Source of the DNA: Dehalococcoidia bacterium
GTDB lineage: Bacteria > Chloroflexota > Dehalococcoidia > Tepidiformales > Tepidiformaceae
DNA: 64,000 bases
Direction of reading: 5' to 3'
Assembly (NCBI GenBank): GCA_020853755.1
Contig: JADYYG010000045.1
Coordinates: 24,332 to 88,331, forward strand
Positions within the stretch are counted from its first letter, which is position 1, and the number at the start of each line of letters is the position of its first letter. Of this stretch, positions 44,695-53,967 are shown piece after piece. Under the pieces are notes generated by a model, which did no database searches, was not told the DNA's origin, and saw only the letters and a list, made by a program, of their open reading frames with translations. The position numbers and the translations under genes are program-made.

Positions 44695-45569
44695 TCGCTC
44701 CCTCCCAATCGACGGGCGAGCACTGGTCCGAGGCGCTCCCGGTTCTCGTCCGAAATACTCGGCGGCGCGGTGACCAGGGCCGTATCTAACGCCCGGGCAC
44801 ATTCACACGCTGCGCGCGCCGGTAAGCTCGCGGCCAGCTTCCTGACAATCGATTGGCTTGCGACCACGTTCTGCTTCAAGGTCTCGAACACCATCTGCGC
44901 GTCGACCGTTTCGTGCGCGTCATGCCAGGTGTCGTAGTCAGTCACGGCGGCGAGCATGGCGTAGCAAATCTCGGCTTCGCGGGCCAGCTTCGCCTCAGGC
45001 AACGCGGTCATGCCAATGAGGTCAGCACGCCACTCGCGGTGCAATTCGCTCTCCGCGCGCGTGCTGAAAGCAGGGCCTTCCATCACGACGTAAACGCCCT
45101 CGCGATGCACATGCGCCGCGCTCTCCTCGGCTGCCTGGCGGACTGCCACGCGCAACGGCGCGCAAAACGGCTCGGCGAAGGAGATATGCGCGACCACGCC
45201 GTTCCCGAAGAACGTGTTGGGCCGGAAGCCCGTCGTCCGGTCGATGAGCTGATGGGGGGTGACCACATGGCCCGGCCGGTAGTCCTGGCGGAGGCTGCCA
45301 ACGGCCGAGACCGCAAGGATTCGCTCGACACCGAGGGACTTCAGCGCCCAGATGTTCGCGCGCTGTGGCAGTTCTGAAGGGAGGAGCGTGTGCCCGCGGC
45401 CATGGCGCGAAAGGAACGCGACACGAACGCCGTCGAGCAGCCCGATTCGAAACGTGTCACTAGGAGCGCCGAACGGCGTGTCCACGGTGACTTCTTCCAC
45501 CGCGGACAGTCCGGGCATGTCGTAGAACCCGGAGCCGCCAATGATTGCGAGCGGGATGGGCTGCGTCAC
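44691..45569 (-). CDS. mtnP: 5'-methylthioadenosine phosphorylase
   Basis: This 292-residue enzyme cleaves methylthioadenosine, the by-product of polyamine synthesis, with phosphate to give adenine and methylthioribose-1-phosphate. Motifs are IIGGSGFYDMPGL at the start, TPFGAPSDTF, SRHGRGHTLLPSELPQRAN near residue 55, and MEGPAFSTRAESELHR near 165. TDYDTWHD supplies the Asp typical of 6-aminopurine specificity. The GTG start has a TAGACT hexamer 8 bases upstream and no Shine-Dalgarno sequence. The products feed mtnA and apt, both encoded just upstream. Confidence 0.95.
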   Translation of the reverse strand: MTQPIPLAIIGGSGFYDMPGLSAVEEVTVDTPFGAPSDTFRIGLLDGVRVAFLSRHGRGHTLLPSELPQRANIWALKSLGVERILAVSAVGSLRQDYRPGHVVTPHQLIDRTTGFRPNTFFGNGVVAHISFAEPFCAPLRVAVRQAAEESAAHVHREGVYVVMEGPAFSTRAESELHREWRADLIGMTALPEAKLAREAEICYAMLAAVTDYDTWHDAHETVDAQMVFETLKQNVVASQSIVRKLAASLPARAACECARALDTALVTAPPSISDENRERLGPVLARRLGGSE

Positions 45570-45577
45570 CTGAGGGC

Positions 45578-45583
45578 AGTCTA
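45578..45583 (-). promoter_or_regulatory. Candidate -10 element of mtnP (leaderless)
   Basis: On the minus strand TAGACT lies 8 bases before the GTG of mtnP within a 27-base gap after mtnA. There is no ribosome-binding site in the gap. Confidence 0.35.
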
Positions 45584-45596
45584 CAAGCCTCTCGCG

Positions 45597-46616
45597 TTAT
45601 GGCGCTTCCAAGAGGGCGGCGAGGGACTGCTCGTACGGCGGCCGGGCCACGCCAGCCTCGGTGATGATCCCGGCAATCAACGCGGCAGGCGTGACGTCGA
45701 AGGCCGGGTTGTAGGCCTCGATTCCATCCGGCGCCCAGCGAATATCGCCCCAACCGCCAACCTCACGCGCATCCCGGAACTCGATAGGAATCGCGTCACC
45801 AGAGGGACAAGACGGGTCGATCGTGCTTCGCGGCGCGGCGATGTAAAACGGCACGCCGTGCCGGTGAGCCACGGCCGCGAGGCCATAGGTCCCGACCTTG
45901 TTCGCCGAATCGCCATTCGCGGCGATGCGGTCGGCGCCGGTGATGACGGCCTGGACGCGCCCCGAGGCGACGAGCGAGGCCGCCGCCGTATCCGGCAGGA
46001 GGCTGGCCGGGATGCCGAGCCGTTTCAGCTCCCAGGCCGTGAGCCGTGCTCCCTGGAGCAGCGGCCGGGTCTCAGTGGCGTAGCACCGGGTCAGTTTGCC
46101 CTGCTCCCACGCGACCCGAACGACACCGAGTGCAGTGCCAATGCCTCCCGTGGCGAGTGCGCCAGTGTTGCAGTGCGTGAGCACCGCGCAGCCAGTCGGA
46201 AGCAACGCTGCTCCGAATGCGCTCAGCTGGCGGTCTTCGGTGATGCGCCGCGAGAGGTACCGTTCGGCGAACTCCCAGAGTGCCTCGGGACGCTCGCGCT
46301 CGGGCATCTCCAGGGCGAACCGGAGCGCGCCCGCCGCGCCGGTAGCCAGTTCGACCGCGGTGGGCCGGATGGTGCCAATCCGATGGGCTGCGGCGGTCAG
46401 GACGTCCGGCGCCGAGCCCAGAGTCTCTGCGGCGATGGCCATCGCGGCGGCGCCCATGATCCCGAGCAGCGGAGCGCCCCGTATGGCCAGCGTCCGGACC
46501 GCATCCTCCACGTCTTCCATCGTTCGAAGTTCCCGCGTCACCTCGGCTGCCGGGAGCCGCGTCTGGTCGAGGATGGTCACGACGGGCGGGCGGAATGCTA
46601 TTGGGACAACGTCCAT
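45597..46616 (-). CDS. mtnA: S-methyl-5-thioribose-1-phosphate isomerase
   Basis: MtnA isomerises methylthioribose-1-phosphate to the ribulose form in the methionine salvage or a methylthio-carbon shunt pathway. The 339-residue protein has AIRGAPLLGIMGAAAMAIA, THCNTGALATGGIGTALG (with the catalytic Cys, near residue 166) and GADRIAANGDSANKVGTYGLA (catalytic Asp, near residue 240). It acts on the mtnP product. The next salvage enzymes (mtnB and others) are not in this window. The ATG has TAGAAT 6 bases upstream and no Shine-Dalgarno sequence. Confidence 0.95.
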   Translation of the reverse strand: MDVVPIAFRPPVVTILDQTRLPAAEVTRELRTMEDVEDAVRTLAIRGAPLLGIMGAAAMAIAAETLGSAPDVLTAAAHRIGTIRPTAVELATGAAGALRFALEMPERERPEALWEFAERYLSRRITEDRQLSAFGAALLPTGCAVLTHCNTGALATGGIGTALGVVRVAWEQGKLTRCYATETRPLLQGARLTAWELKRLGIPASLLPDTAAASLVASGRVQAVITGADRIAANGDSANKVGTYGLAAVAHRHGVPFYIAAPRSTIDPSCPSGDAIPIEFRDAREVGGWGDIRWAPDGIEAYNPAFDVTPAALIAGIITEAGVARPPYEQSLAALLEAP

Positions 46617-46622
46617 GCGGGG

Positions 46623-46628
46623 ATTCTA
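46623..46628 (-). promoter_or_regulatory. Candidate -10 element of mtnA (leaderless)
   Basis: On the minus strand TAGAAT lies 6 bases before the ATG of mtnA. This spacing would start the transcript at the initiation codon. Confidence 0.45.
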
Positions 46629-46660
46629 CGGCCGACCGGGGATGCCAACCCGAAGGATGG

Positions 46661-47176
46661 TCAGGCGTACGTCAGCAGCGCCGAAACTGGATACCCTCGC
46701 AGCCGCTCCCGGCCGCCGAGCACCTCCAGTTCGACCACGAACCCGAACCCCGCCACCACGCCGTCCAGTAACTCGACGAGCTTCGCTGCCGCCAGCGCCG
46801 TGCCACCCGTCGCGAGCAGGTCATCAACGATGAACGCACGTTGCCCCTTCGTGAGGGCGTCCGCATGGATGTCGAGTTGGCTTTCGCCGTACTCCAGGGA
46901 GTATTCGACCGACATGCGGGCGGCAGGCAGCTTCCCCGGCTTCCGCACTGGCACGAATGGCAGGCCCAGCCGGTCCGCCAGCGGCACCCCGAAGATGAAC
47001 CCCCGTGACTCGATGCCGACGATGCAGTCGGGCCTTGCTGCTTCGGCGATTCCTGTCAGCTCATCCAGCGTTGCCCGGAGGGCCTCCGCGTTTCCCAGTA
47101 GCGGGGTGATGTCTCGAAAAAGGATGCCCGGCTGGGGAAAGCCGGGCACATCGCGGATGAATGCTTTGAGGTCCAT
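46661..47176 (-). CDS. apt: Adenine phosphoribosyltransferase
   Basis: Apt converts adenine and PRPP to AMP, here probably recovering adenine freed by MtnP. The 171-residue protein has the family start LKAFIRDVPGFPQPGILFRDITPLL, IVGIESRGFIFG near residue 55, and the PRPP loop FIVDDLLATGGTA near residue 120. ATG at 47176 is at the conserved N-terminus; upstream in-frame sequence is not conserved in character. A TACAAT hexamer lies 9 bases before the ATG without a ribosome-binding site. It heads the minus-strand salvage cluster. Confidence 0.95.
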   Translation of the reverse strand: MDLKAFIRDVPGFPQPGILFRDITPLLGNAEALRATLDELTGIAEAARPDCIVGIESRGFIFGVPLADRLGLPFVPVRKPGKLPAARMSVEYSLEYGESQLDIHADALTKGQRAFIVDDLLATGGTALAAAKLVELLDGVVAGFGFVVELEVLGGRERLRGYPVSALLTYA

Positions 47177-47185
47177 GCGGGCCTG

Positions 47186-47191
47186 ATTGTA
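47186..47191 (-). promoter_or_regulatory. Candidate -10 element of apt (leaderless)
   Basis: On the minus strand TACAAT (five of six consensus bases) lies 9 bases before the apt ATG, in the 41-base gap after the DUF1501 gene. Confidence 0.45.
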
Positions 47192-47217
47192 GCCCCCACG
47201 GGCTGGTGGTTCCGCAG

Positions 47218-48465
47218 CTATGCCGCGAGGAAGCCGAGCGGATCCCAGCGCTGGCCCAGCAGCGCCTCCGAAGGCACGCCGAGCCACCGTTCGATAACGG
47301 TCGCGTAGACGCGGCGGAAGTCGGTCGTGTAGGGCACATTGCCGTTGTCGATCAGCGCAGCCAGGTCCGGGGCATCGCCGTAGAGGCCCTTCTGGACGCC
47401 GTTTCCGAGCGCGAAGCAGACGCTGGCAGCGCCGTGGTCGGTTCCGCCATTCGCGTTCTCGGCAACACGCCGCCCGAACTCGCTCCAGGTCAGGACCACG
47501 ACATCGTCGGCCTTCCCGTGGGCCTGCAGGTCCTGGTAGAACGCCGTCAGCCCTCCATCCAGGGTCTCCATCCGCTCCTGGTGCTCGGCAAGTTCGTTGT
47601 TGTGCGTGTCGAAGCCGCCAAGCGTCGCGTGGCCAACGCGCACGCCGAGGTCACTGGTGATGGCCTCCGCGAGGAGCGAAAGCCCGGCCGCGAACGATGT
47701 CTGTGGGTACTCCACCGCCGGTTTGTAGGTTTTCGCGGCGTCCTGCAGCATCTTCGAACTCGACACTGCACTGTCAGCGGTCGTTTCCAGCAGCACGCCG
47801 TACGGTGAGTTTGACGGGTACTGCTCGTACAGCTTCAACATTGTCGCGGTCCGCGCCTCAGTTGTCGGGACGAGCTTGCCGGCAACCTTCACGCCGTAGT
47901 CGGCCTCGTCAGTGACGGACGGGATAGCGATTTTCGGCGTCCGCATCTCGTCTGGCGTGGAGTTGCCCACGTTGAACCCGAGGAACGGGTCGTGCTGCTG
48001 GCTCTCCAGCTGTTCAAGGGTTCGCCCAAGCCAGCCGTTGTCAAGGTTCATTTCCGGGTCGCCCGCCTGCCAGATAGCGGACGACTTGAAGTGGCTGTAG
48101 TTCTGGTTCGGATACCCCACCCCGCGAACGACCGCCAGTTTCCCGTCATCCCAGAGCCCCTTCAGGCCCGTGAGCGCAGGATGCAGGCTGAATCCCTCGG
48201 CAAGCGGGAGCACCTGGTCCTCCGGCAGGCCAATGGTCTTCCGCGAGGAGCGGTACACCGGGTCTGAAGCCGGGACCAGCGTATTGATGCCGTCATTGCC
48301 GCCGGCCAGCTGGACGATGATGAGCGTCCTCTTGTTGTTCGGGTCGGCCACGTAGGCGCTGTTCTGGGCAGCGAACGCGACCGCGCCCTTGAGCAATGAC
48401 TGCGCCGTGGTGCCGATGCTGACGAGCGCGACGCCGCCCTTGACAAAGTCTCTTCGGGAAATCAT
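47218..48465 (-). CDS. DUF1501 domain-containing exported protein
   Basis: A 415-residue protein of the DUF1501 family, related in fold to alkaline phosphatase/sulfatase-type proteins. It has a twin-arginine-like start (ISRRDFVKGG), LIIVQLAGGNDGINTLVP near residue 50, YPNQNYSHFKSSAIWQ near 120 and FDTHNNELAEHQERM near 280, with VLTWSEFGRRVAEN and GTDHGAASV, all family marks. It pairs with the DUF1800 gene 12 bases upstream. Such pairs are widespread in Planctomycetes, Bacteroidetes and Proteobacteria and their function is not established. Confidence 0.9.
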   Translation of the reverse strand: MISRRDFVKGGVALVSIGTTAQSLLKGAVAFAAQNSAYVADPNNKRTLIIVQLAGGNDGINTLVPASDPVYRSSRKTIGLPEDQVLPLAEGFSLHPALTGLKGLWDDGKLAVVRGVGYPNQNYSHFKSSAIWQAGDPEMNLDNGWLGRTLEQLESQQHDPFLGFNVGNSTPDEMRTPKIAIPSVTDEADYGVKVAGKLVPTTEARTATMLKLYEQYPSNSPYGVLLETTADSAVSSSKMLQDAAKTYKPAVEYPQTSFAAGLSLLAEAITSDLGVRVGHATLGGFDTHNNELAEHQERMETLDGGLTAFYQDLQAHGKADDVVVLTWSEFGRRVAENANGGTDHGAASVCFALGNGVQKGLYGDAPDLAALIDNGNVPYTTDFRRVYATVIERWLGVPSEALLGQRWDPLGFLAA

Positions 48466-48477
48466 GGCATGGTGCTC

Positions 48478-50094
48478 CTAAAGCAACTGGAATTCGGGAC
48501 TGCTGAGGACCAGGTACGCGGCGGTCACCGCCCGTTCCTGGGGATTCGAAACCGCGGCGACATGGCTGGTGATGGCCGCCCGCGCCTCATCGCTCACATT
48601 GCCGTCGACCAGCCGATCCAGCGCCCCCTGTACGAGGTCATCCGGGGACGTGTAGGCCGCCAGCGCAGGCACCGGGATCGGCTTGTTGCCCTTGCGAAGG
48701 AACGCGTCGGCGAAGTTCACGCGACCGAAGAACGTGCCGCTGGAGAGCCATGCCTCGCCGCCCGGCCAGCCCGCGACGTTCGGAGGTTCGAAGAGCCGCT
48801 GATCCATCGCCTGCGCCGGCTGCTCGAACTGGAGGAAGTCCGTCTCGAGTTCGAGTCCTCGCACCGTGCCGGCAATGAACTCGATAGGGCTTCGCACACG
48901 GCCGCGGTACGCCCGCATGGAGTAGAACTCGTCGCCGGTGAGGATCGCTCGAACCACGGCCTTCGTGTCGTGTTGCGAACTGTTCCACACATCCACCAGC
49001 TTGCCGAGTGTCTCGTCGGTCGGATCCGCGTAGGCGAACTCCTTGAACAGCCTCCGGCAGATGAACCGTGCCGTGGCTGGCTGCTCCATGATGATTGCCA
49101 CGATGTCGGCGCCGTCGAAGTTCCCAGTCTTCCCGAGGAACGTCTTCTGACCGTTGTCGTGGTCCGCTGCGCTAAACCGCCACTTCGGGTCATAAGCGCC
49201 GTAAAGCTGGTCGAGGAACTCCCTTCGCTCGGCTTCCGAGATCCCCTCTGGTGGCTTTTCCCGGCCCGGGGGGGTGATTCGCCACCCGGTGAACGCCCGT
49301 GCGCTCTCGCGAATGTCCTCTTCTGTGTAGTTCCCCTCGCCCATGGAGAACAACTCCATGACTTCGCGCGGGTAGTTCTCGTTCGGGTGGGCCTTCGTCG
49401 ACTCGATGGTGTTGAGGTAGATCATCATCGCCGGGTCTTTGCTCACGGCCTGGAGCAGGTCGTCATACTTCGCTAGGGCGTGAGCGCGGAACAGTTCGTT
49501 CTGGGTCACCATCAGCTTCGCGCGCTGCACGCCAATCTGGCTCAACTGCGTGGTGAGCAGACCGTGCCAGATATACGTCATCCGCTCTTCCAGCGGGCGC
49601 GCCGAGTACGACATCCGCGTCAGCCACCAGCGCTGCATATCGCGGGTCTGCGGCGGGCGCTTCTTATCGAGGCCTCGCCCCGGCGTGGTGAGGTTGAAGT
49701 TCGCAGCAGTGACGCGGGCATTGAGCGCGGAGTTGTCAATCGCCTCGAAGTTCAGCAGCCGGTCGGCGGCTTCTTCGCGGCTGAGGGCCGCAAACTCGTC
49801 GATTTGCGCCTTCGTCCCTCCCCAGGCGGCCCGCCGTAAGAGATGAGCAGCACGCGTCCGGGGGTCTTCGATCGGGCGGGCAAGCTCTTCAGCTGCCGTC
49901 GCGGTTGGGTCCGCGCTGATGCCCGGGATGATCGCCTTGTGCGATCCCGAATCGGCGCCGGTCTCGGCAGCCAGGCCCAACACGGCGACCGCCGTGCCTC
50001 CCGCTGCCACGGCCGCGGCCCCGCCGAGCAGGGCGCGCCGAGTCGTCTTGCGTTGGAAAAGCCCGGGCCTCGGCTCGGGAAGCGGTTCGTCCAT
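48478..50094 (-). CDS. DUF1800 domain-containing exported protein
   Basis: A 538-residue DUF1800 protein. The N-terminus has KTTRRALLGGAAAVAAGG, a twin-arginine-like export signal. Family features are HLLRRAAWGGTKAQIDEFA near residue 85, MQRWWLTRMSYSARPLEERMTYIWHG near 155, NENYPREVMELFSMGEGNYTEEDI near 240 and PPNVAGWPGGEAWLS near 435. It is the first gene of the pair with DUF1501. The divergent neighbour across a 187-base gap begins a small two-gene unit with a ferric-reductase-like protein. Function unknown. Confidence 0.9.
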   Translation of the reverse strand: MDEPLPEPRPGLFQRKTTRRALLGGAAAVAAGGTAVAVLGLAAETGADSGSHKAIIPGISADPTATAAEELARPIEDPRTRAAHLLRRAAWGGTKAQIDEFAALSREEAADRLLNFEAIDNSALNARVTAANFNLTTPGRGLDKKRPPQTRDMQRWWLTRMSYSARPLEERMTYIWHGLLTTQLSQIGVQRAKLMVTQNELFRAHALAKYDDLLQAVSKDPAMMIYLNTIESTKAHPNENYPREVMELFSMGEGNYTEEDIRESARAFTGWRITPPGREKPPEGISEAERREFLDQLYGAYDPKWRFSAADHDNGQKTFLGKTGNFDGADIVAIIMEQPATARFICRRLFKEFAYADPTDETLGKLVDVWNSSQHDTKAVVRAILTGDEFYSMRAYRGRVRSPIEFIAGTVRGLELETDFLQFEQPAQAMDQRLFEPPNVAGWPGGEAWLSSGTFFGRVNFADAFLRKGNKPIPVPALAAYTSPDDLVQGALDRLVDGNVSDEARAAITSHVAAVSNPQERAVTAAYLVLSSPEFQLL

Positions 50095-50281
50095 CTATGC
50101 ACTCCAGACGGTTCGAGGATGAACTTCTGGAATGGTATGGCGGCGACCACCAGAAAGGTGACGGTCCTCGCGGAATTTGCGAACAAGTTTCAAAAGGATT
50201 CCTGTCGATCCCTTACACATTTTCCGAATACGCTCGTGTCACCTCTGGCCGGTCTCGCGCCATAGAGAAGGAATGAGAGTC

Positions 50282-50671
50282 GTGAAAGCACGCTGGCGAG
50301 GCTTCGGCAAGGAGCGGCATCCCTTCCTGAAGTCGGCCCTTGCAGGCGTCTCGGTTGCCGGGTTCGCTGCAGCCTGGGTGGGATTCTCAGCGGCCCAACC
50401 ACCCGCGGAGGAACTCGCCAAGCCAGCTGCGGCTGTCCAGGCCTCGCCGTCCGCGACCCCTTCCCCAGCGACTGTTATCACCGCTCCGATCCGAACGCAA
50501 CAGCCGGCGTCAGCCACCTCAACGCCCGTGGCGACACTCCCCGGTTCGAATACGCCGCTCCCGGCGACACCCGGAGCGGGGAGCGCTTCCGCCCCTTCGA
50601 CGACGGCCACCGGAAAGCCGGAGCCAACGCCGGCACAGAAGCGCACGGCGCGGCGCACGCGGGCATCCTGA
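50282..50671 (+). CDS. Small anchored protein with Thr/Pro/Ala-rich tail
   Basis: A 129-residue protein with a basic N-terminus, one hydrophobic segment (about residues 18-37) and then about 90 residues of low-complexity Ala/Pro/Thr/Ser sequence ending in a very basic RTARRTRAS tail. GTG at 50282 is chosen because AGAAGGA lies 10 bases before it; the ATG at 50273 would be too close to that site. The stop overlaps the next ATG by one base (TGATG), so it is coupled to the ferric-reductase-like membrane protein and may help to anchor or extend it outside the membrane. No domain recognised. Confidence 0.6.
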   Translation: MKARWRGFGKERHPFLKSALAGVSVAGFAAAWVGFSAAQPPAEELAKPAAAVQASPSATPSPATVITAPIRTQQPASATSTPVATLPGSNTPLPATPGAGSASAPSTTATGKPEPTPAQKRTARRTRAS

Positions 50672-51309
50672 TGAGCTGGAAGCTCTCTGCGGTGGTCGCG
50701 CTCGGCCTCGTCCTCGGGATCACGGCCGGCCGCCTTGCCCAGGACCCAGAGACCGGGACAACGTCCTGGGATGGGCTTCGCGCTGCCGGGTTCGCCGCCT
50801 ACGTCCTGCTCTGGCTCAGCGTGGTCACGGGGATGGCGGTTCACATGCGCTACCGTCCGGGACCGCTCGCCGCCACCTGGCTCATCGAGACCCACCGGAT
50901 GAGTTCGGCAATATCGCTCGCGTTCGTCGCCGGGCACGTCACGGGCCTGCTCATCGACCCGACCGTGGGCTTCTCGGCCATCGATGTCGCGGTTGGATTG
51001 TCCAGTTCCTATCGGCCGGTGCAGGTTGCACTGGGTTCGCTGGCGCTCTGGCTCAGCCTGGCCGTCCTTGGTTCGACGGCGCTGGCATCGCGAATGCCCT
51101 ACGGCGGCTGGCGTAGCCTGCACTACCTGGCGTTCCCGGCGTACGGCCTCGCGCTGCTCCACGGGCTCACCTCGGGCACAGACGCCAGAGCCACACTGGC
51201 CCTCCTGCTCTATGCATCAACCGCGGCAGCAGTGGCGGCGATGGTGGTCGCTCGCCTTTTCGGCCGCGGATGGGTCATGGCTGGAGGCACAGCCGGACCG
51301 CCGCTGTAA
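50671..51309 (+). CDS. Ferric-reductase-like heme membrane protein
   Basis: A 212-residue integral membrane protein with about six hydrophobic segments. His residues that could bind heme b are paired in THRMSSAISLAFVAGHVTGLL (residues 75-95) and in RSLHYLAFPAYGLALLHGLTSGTD (residues 147-170), the pattern of ferric-reductase-like transmembrane domains including MsrQ. No flavin or NAD domain is fused or adjacent. It may pass electrons across the membrane to an unidentified partner. Translationally coupled to the preceding small anchored protein. Confidence 0.8.
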   Translation: MSWKLSAVVALGLVLGITAGRLAQDPETGTTSWDGLRAAGFAAYVLLWLSVVTGMAVHMRYRPGPLAATWLIETHRMSSAISLAFVAGHVTGLLIDPTVGFSAIDVAVGLSSSYRPVQVALGSLALWLSLAVLGSTALASRMPYGGWRSLHYLAFPAYGLALLHGLTSGTDARATLALLLYASTAAAVAAMVVARLFGRGWVMAGGTAGPPL

Positions 51310-51319
51310 TCTGCCCGGC

Positions 51320-53296
51320 TCAGGCTTCGAGGCCGAGGTCGCGCAGGAACGCGTCCATGTTCGGCTCGCGCCCGAGGAAGTCACGCACCAGTTGGCTGCC
51401 ATCCACTGTCCCGCCGCGCTCGAGGATCGTTCGCCGATAGTGCAGGCCGGTTGCGGTGTCCATCGGCCCGGCTGCTTCGAACTTCGTGTACATGTCGTCG
51501 CCGAAGACCCGCGACCAGAGGTATCCGTAGTACCCCGCGTCATAGCCGAACAGGTGCCCGAAGCCGCTCTGGAAGTGCGTACCCTGCGTGTACGGAAACC
51601 CGGTGATCGCGTGAAGTTCTCGCAGCATCCCAGTCGAATCCCCATCGAACCCCGGCGAGTGATACGTCAGGTCGAGCGTGGCGAAGAAGAGTTGGCGCAA
51701 CGTCATGATGCCCGAGTTGAGCCGTTTTGCCGCGATGAGCGCGTCGAGGAGGCTTTGCGGAAGGGGCTCGCCCGTTTCGTGGTGGCGAGCGAACGACGAG
51801 AGCACTGAAGGCTCCCAGCACCAGTGCTCCAGCATCTGGCTCGGCGCTTCGACGAAGTCGCGCTCGGTCTGCGTGCCACTGAACCGGCCACGCGCGGTAC
51901 GCGTCAGCGTCTGGTGCATGATGTGGCCGAACTCGTGGAAGAACGTATCCACCTCGCCGTGCCGCAAGAGCGAGGGCTGGGTTGCCGACGGCCTGGTGAA
52001 GTTGGCGACGATCGAACTGACCGGCTGCTGGTACTCGCCGTTGGCTAACCGCCGGCCGCGCCGGAGGGTGAACGCCGCGGCGTGCCCGTACTTGTTCGGC
52101 CGCGGGAAGAGGTCCATGTAGAACCGCGCAAACGGCGCGCCGCCGGCGGCCTCTGAGATGTCGTACGCCAGCACATCCGGGTGCCAGCGCGGAGCGCCGG
52201 GCGCTTCCGTGAACTTCACCCCGAGGATGTGCTGGTAGACGCCGAACATCCCTTCCAGTACAGCGTCGAGCGGGAAATACTGGGCGACCTCGAACTCATC
52301 GACCGCGAACTGCGTCTTGAGCAATTCGTTGTGGTAGTACCGCCAGTCCCAGATGTTGACGTCGCCCGCGCCGCGCTGCTGGGCGAGCGCGCGCATCTGC
52401 CGGAGGTCATCCTCGGCCTTCGGCGCCACCTTCGTGCGGAGGTCCGCGAGAAAGCTCGTGACGGTCTCGCGCGTCTTGGCCATCCGCGTCTCGGTCTTGT
52501 ACGCGGCCCAGGAGTCGTAGCCGAGAAGTCCGGCGATGTCGTGACGCACCCGGAGCGCGTCTTCGAGGATGCGAACGTTCTCGGCGCCGCCCTTGCACTG
52601 ATCCTTCTCGAAGAGTTGACGGCGCAGCTCGGCGTCCGGGCAGTTCGCCATGAACGGCTGGATCTCCGGGTAGTCGAGGCTGACGGTGTAGCGTGTCTCC
52701 CCATCCACCTCGGCCTTCGCCAGGCTCTCGATCCACGCCTCCGGCATCCCGGCGAGTTGCTCGCGGCGCACCGTTATCCCGTCCTCGTACTCGTCGATGT
52801 TCTTGCGGAACTGGACGTCCAGTTCGACCAACCGGTCGAAGAGATCACGCACACGGGCGCGTTCCGCAGGGGGCAGGTCGAATCCATTGCGGCGATAGTC
52901 CCGGAGTTCGAACTCCAGCCGGCGCTGCTCTTCGCCCGTGAGGCGCACTGCCTCCTCGGTGGAGGCGAACTCCTTGATGGCCTGGTACAGGTCCTCGCGG
53001 AAGCTCAGGGCGACCATGTATTTGTCGAGCTTCTCGTCCCACTCGCGCGCCGTCGCTCGCAGGGCATCGTCTGCCGTCACGTAGGCCATGAAGGCGTACT
53101 GACCGGACGCTTCGGCGACCAGATCAGACGCTTCTTCGAGCGGCAGCATGGTGTTCGCGAACGTCCGCGTCCCGGCCGGGATCGCGACGACATCTGCGAT
53201 GACGCGGTCGCAGCCGTCCATGGCGCGCTGGCAAGCGGCGGCTATCTCCTCAGGCGTCAGGGAAGCGAAATCGACAAGGTTAAGGGACGCGGGCAT
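51320..53296 (-). CDS. M3 family metallopeptidase (oligopeptidase-like)
   Basis: A 658-residue zinc peptidase of the thimet oligopeptidase/oligopeptidase A/Dcp family, which cleaves short peptides in the cytoplasm. The zinc motif FFHEFGHIMHQTL is near residue 452, followed by DFVEAPSQMLEHWCWE, and the C-terminal region has GYYGYLWSRVFGDDMY. No signal peptide is present. ATG at 53296 follows a GGAG sequence; an ATG at 53407 would add 37 residues lacking family character. It could digest peptides imported by the Dpp-type transporters in this window. It is convergent with the ferric-reductase-like gene. Confidence 0.94.
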   Translation of the reverse strand: MPASLNLVDFASLTPEEIAAACQRAMDGCDRVIADVVAIPAGTRTFANTMLPLEEASDLVAEASGQYAFMAYVTADDALRATAREWDEKLDKYMVALSFREDLYQAIKEFASTEEAVRLTGEEQRRLEFELRDYRRNGFDLPPAERARVRDLFDRLVELDVQFRKNIDEYEDGITVRREQLAGMPEAWIESLAKAEVDGETRYTVSLDYPEIQPFMANCPDAELRRQLFEKDQCKGGAENVRILEDALRVRHDIAGLLGYDSWAAYKTETRMAKTRETVTSFLADLRTKVAPKAEDDLRQMRALAQQRGAGDVNIWDWRYYHNELLKTQFAVDEFEVAQYFPLDAVLEGMFGVYQHILGVKFTEAPGAPRWHPDVLAYDISEAAGGAPFARFYMDLFPRPNKYGHAAAFTLRRGRRLANGEYQQPVSSIVANFTRPSATQPSLLRHGEVDTFFHEFGHIMHQTLTRTARGRFSGTQTERDFVEAPSQMLEHWCWEPSVLSSFARHHETGEPLPQSLLDALIAAKRLNSGIMTLRQLFFATLDLTYHSPGFDGDSTGMLRELHAITGFPYTQGTHFQSGFGHLFGYDAGYYGYLWSRVFGDDMYTKFEAAGPMDTATGLHYRRTILERGGTVDGSQLVRDFLGREPNMDAFLRDLGLEA

Positions 53297-53502
53297 GGCA
53301 GCGCTCTCCACGGGGATTAGCCCTGATGGTACCGCCAACTTCGCCGCAGAGGTGAGGATCCCGCTACTATTTCGGCCGCTCATCTCCCGACGAAATCGAG
53401 GCGCCACCGATGACTGTTGCTTCCGTGAGAACCGGGCCCCAACCGGGTTGTCCTGCGTTGCCGGTCATGAACGTCATCCCCGCGAAGCGCGACTCCTGAC
53501 AG

Positions 53503-53967
53503 ATGCTCTACTACGCCATCGTGGCAGGGCTGATGTTCCTCATGCCCGGCCTGTCGATCCTTCTCGATGTCCTCCCGGGGAGCCAGGAGTTTGCGCCTGG
53601 CCTCATCGCGAAGTGGTACGTCTTCTGGGCGGTGGGACTACGGCTTGGCCTCGCAGGGCTCCGCCAGATCTTCCAACCCGGGTTCACGGCCCGGGAGATC
53701 CTCGGTCTCAGCAGCGACGACGCACTCATGCTGGTGCGGGAACTCGGTTTCGCCAATGTGGCCTTTGGCGCGCTGGGCGTCGGAGCCCTGTGGGAACCCA
53801 ACTGGCGCCTGGCCGCCGCACTGGCCGGCGGCATTTTCTATGCGCTGGCAGCCATCAATCACTCGCGTGACCGGGAACGCAACACGCGCCAGAACGTGGC
53901 CCTCTTCTCCGATGCGTTCGCTGCTCTGGTGCTGCTGGGACTCTGCGCGCAAGCAGCCTTCGCCTGA
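53503..53967 (+). CDS. Small integral membrane protein of unknown function
   Basis: A 154-residue protein with four hydrophobic segments (residues 2-20, 38-55, 85-115 with a break, 130-152). The central loop LRQIFQPGFTAREILGLSSDDALMLVRELGF and the ending resemble uncharacterised DUF6790-type proteins, but I hold this loosely. A possible upstream reading frame of 29 codons (53410-53499) ends 3 bases before its ATG. The 53297-53502 gap otherwise holds nothing I can name. No functional context with neighbours is evident. Confidence 0.65.
   Translation: MLYYAIVAGLMFLMPGLSILLDVLPGSQEFAPGLIAKWYVFWAVGLRLGLAGLRQIFQPGFTAREILGLSSDDALMLVRELGFANVAFGALGVGALWEPNWRLAAALAGGIFYALAAINHSRDRERNTRQNVALFSDAFAALVLLGLCAQAAFA

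Noticed and set aside
53410..53499. 29-codon upstream reading frame before the small membrane protein
   Set aside because: It has no ribosome-binding site and no conserved character; it could be a leader peptide but could equally be chance.
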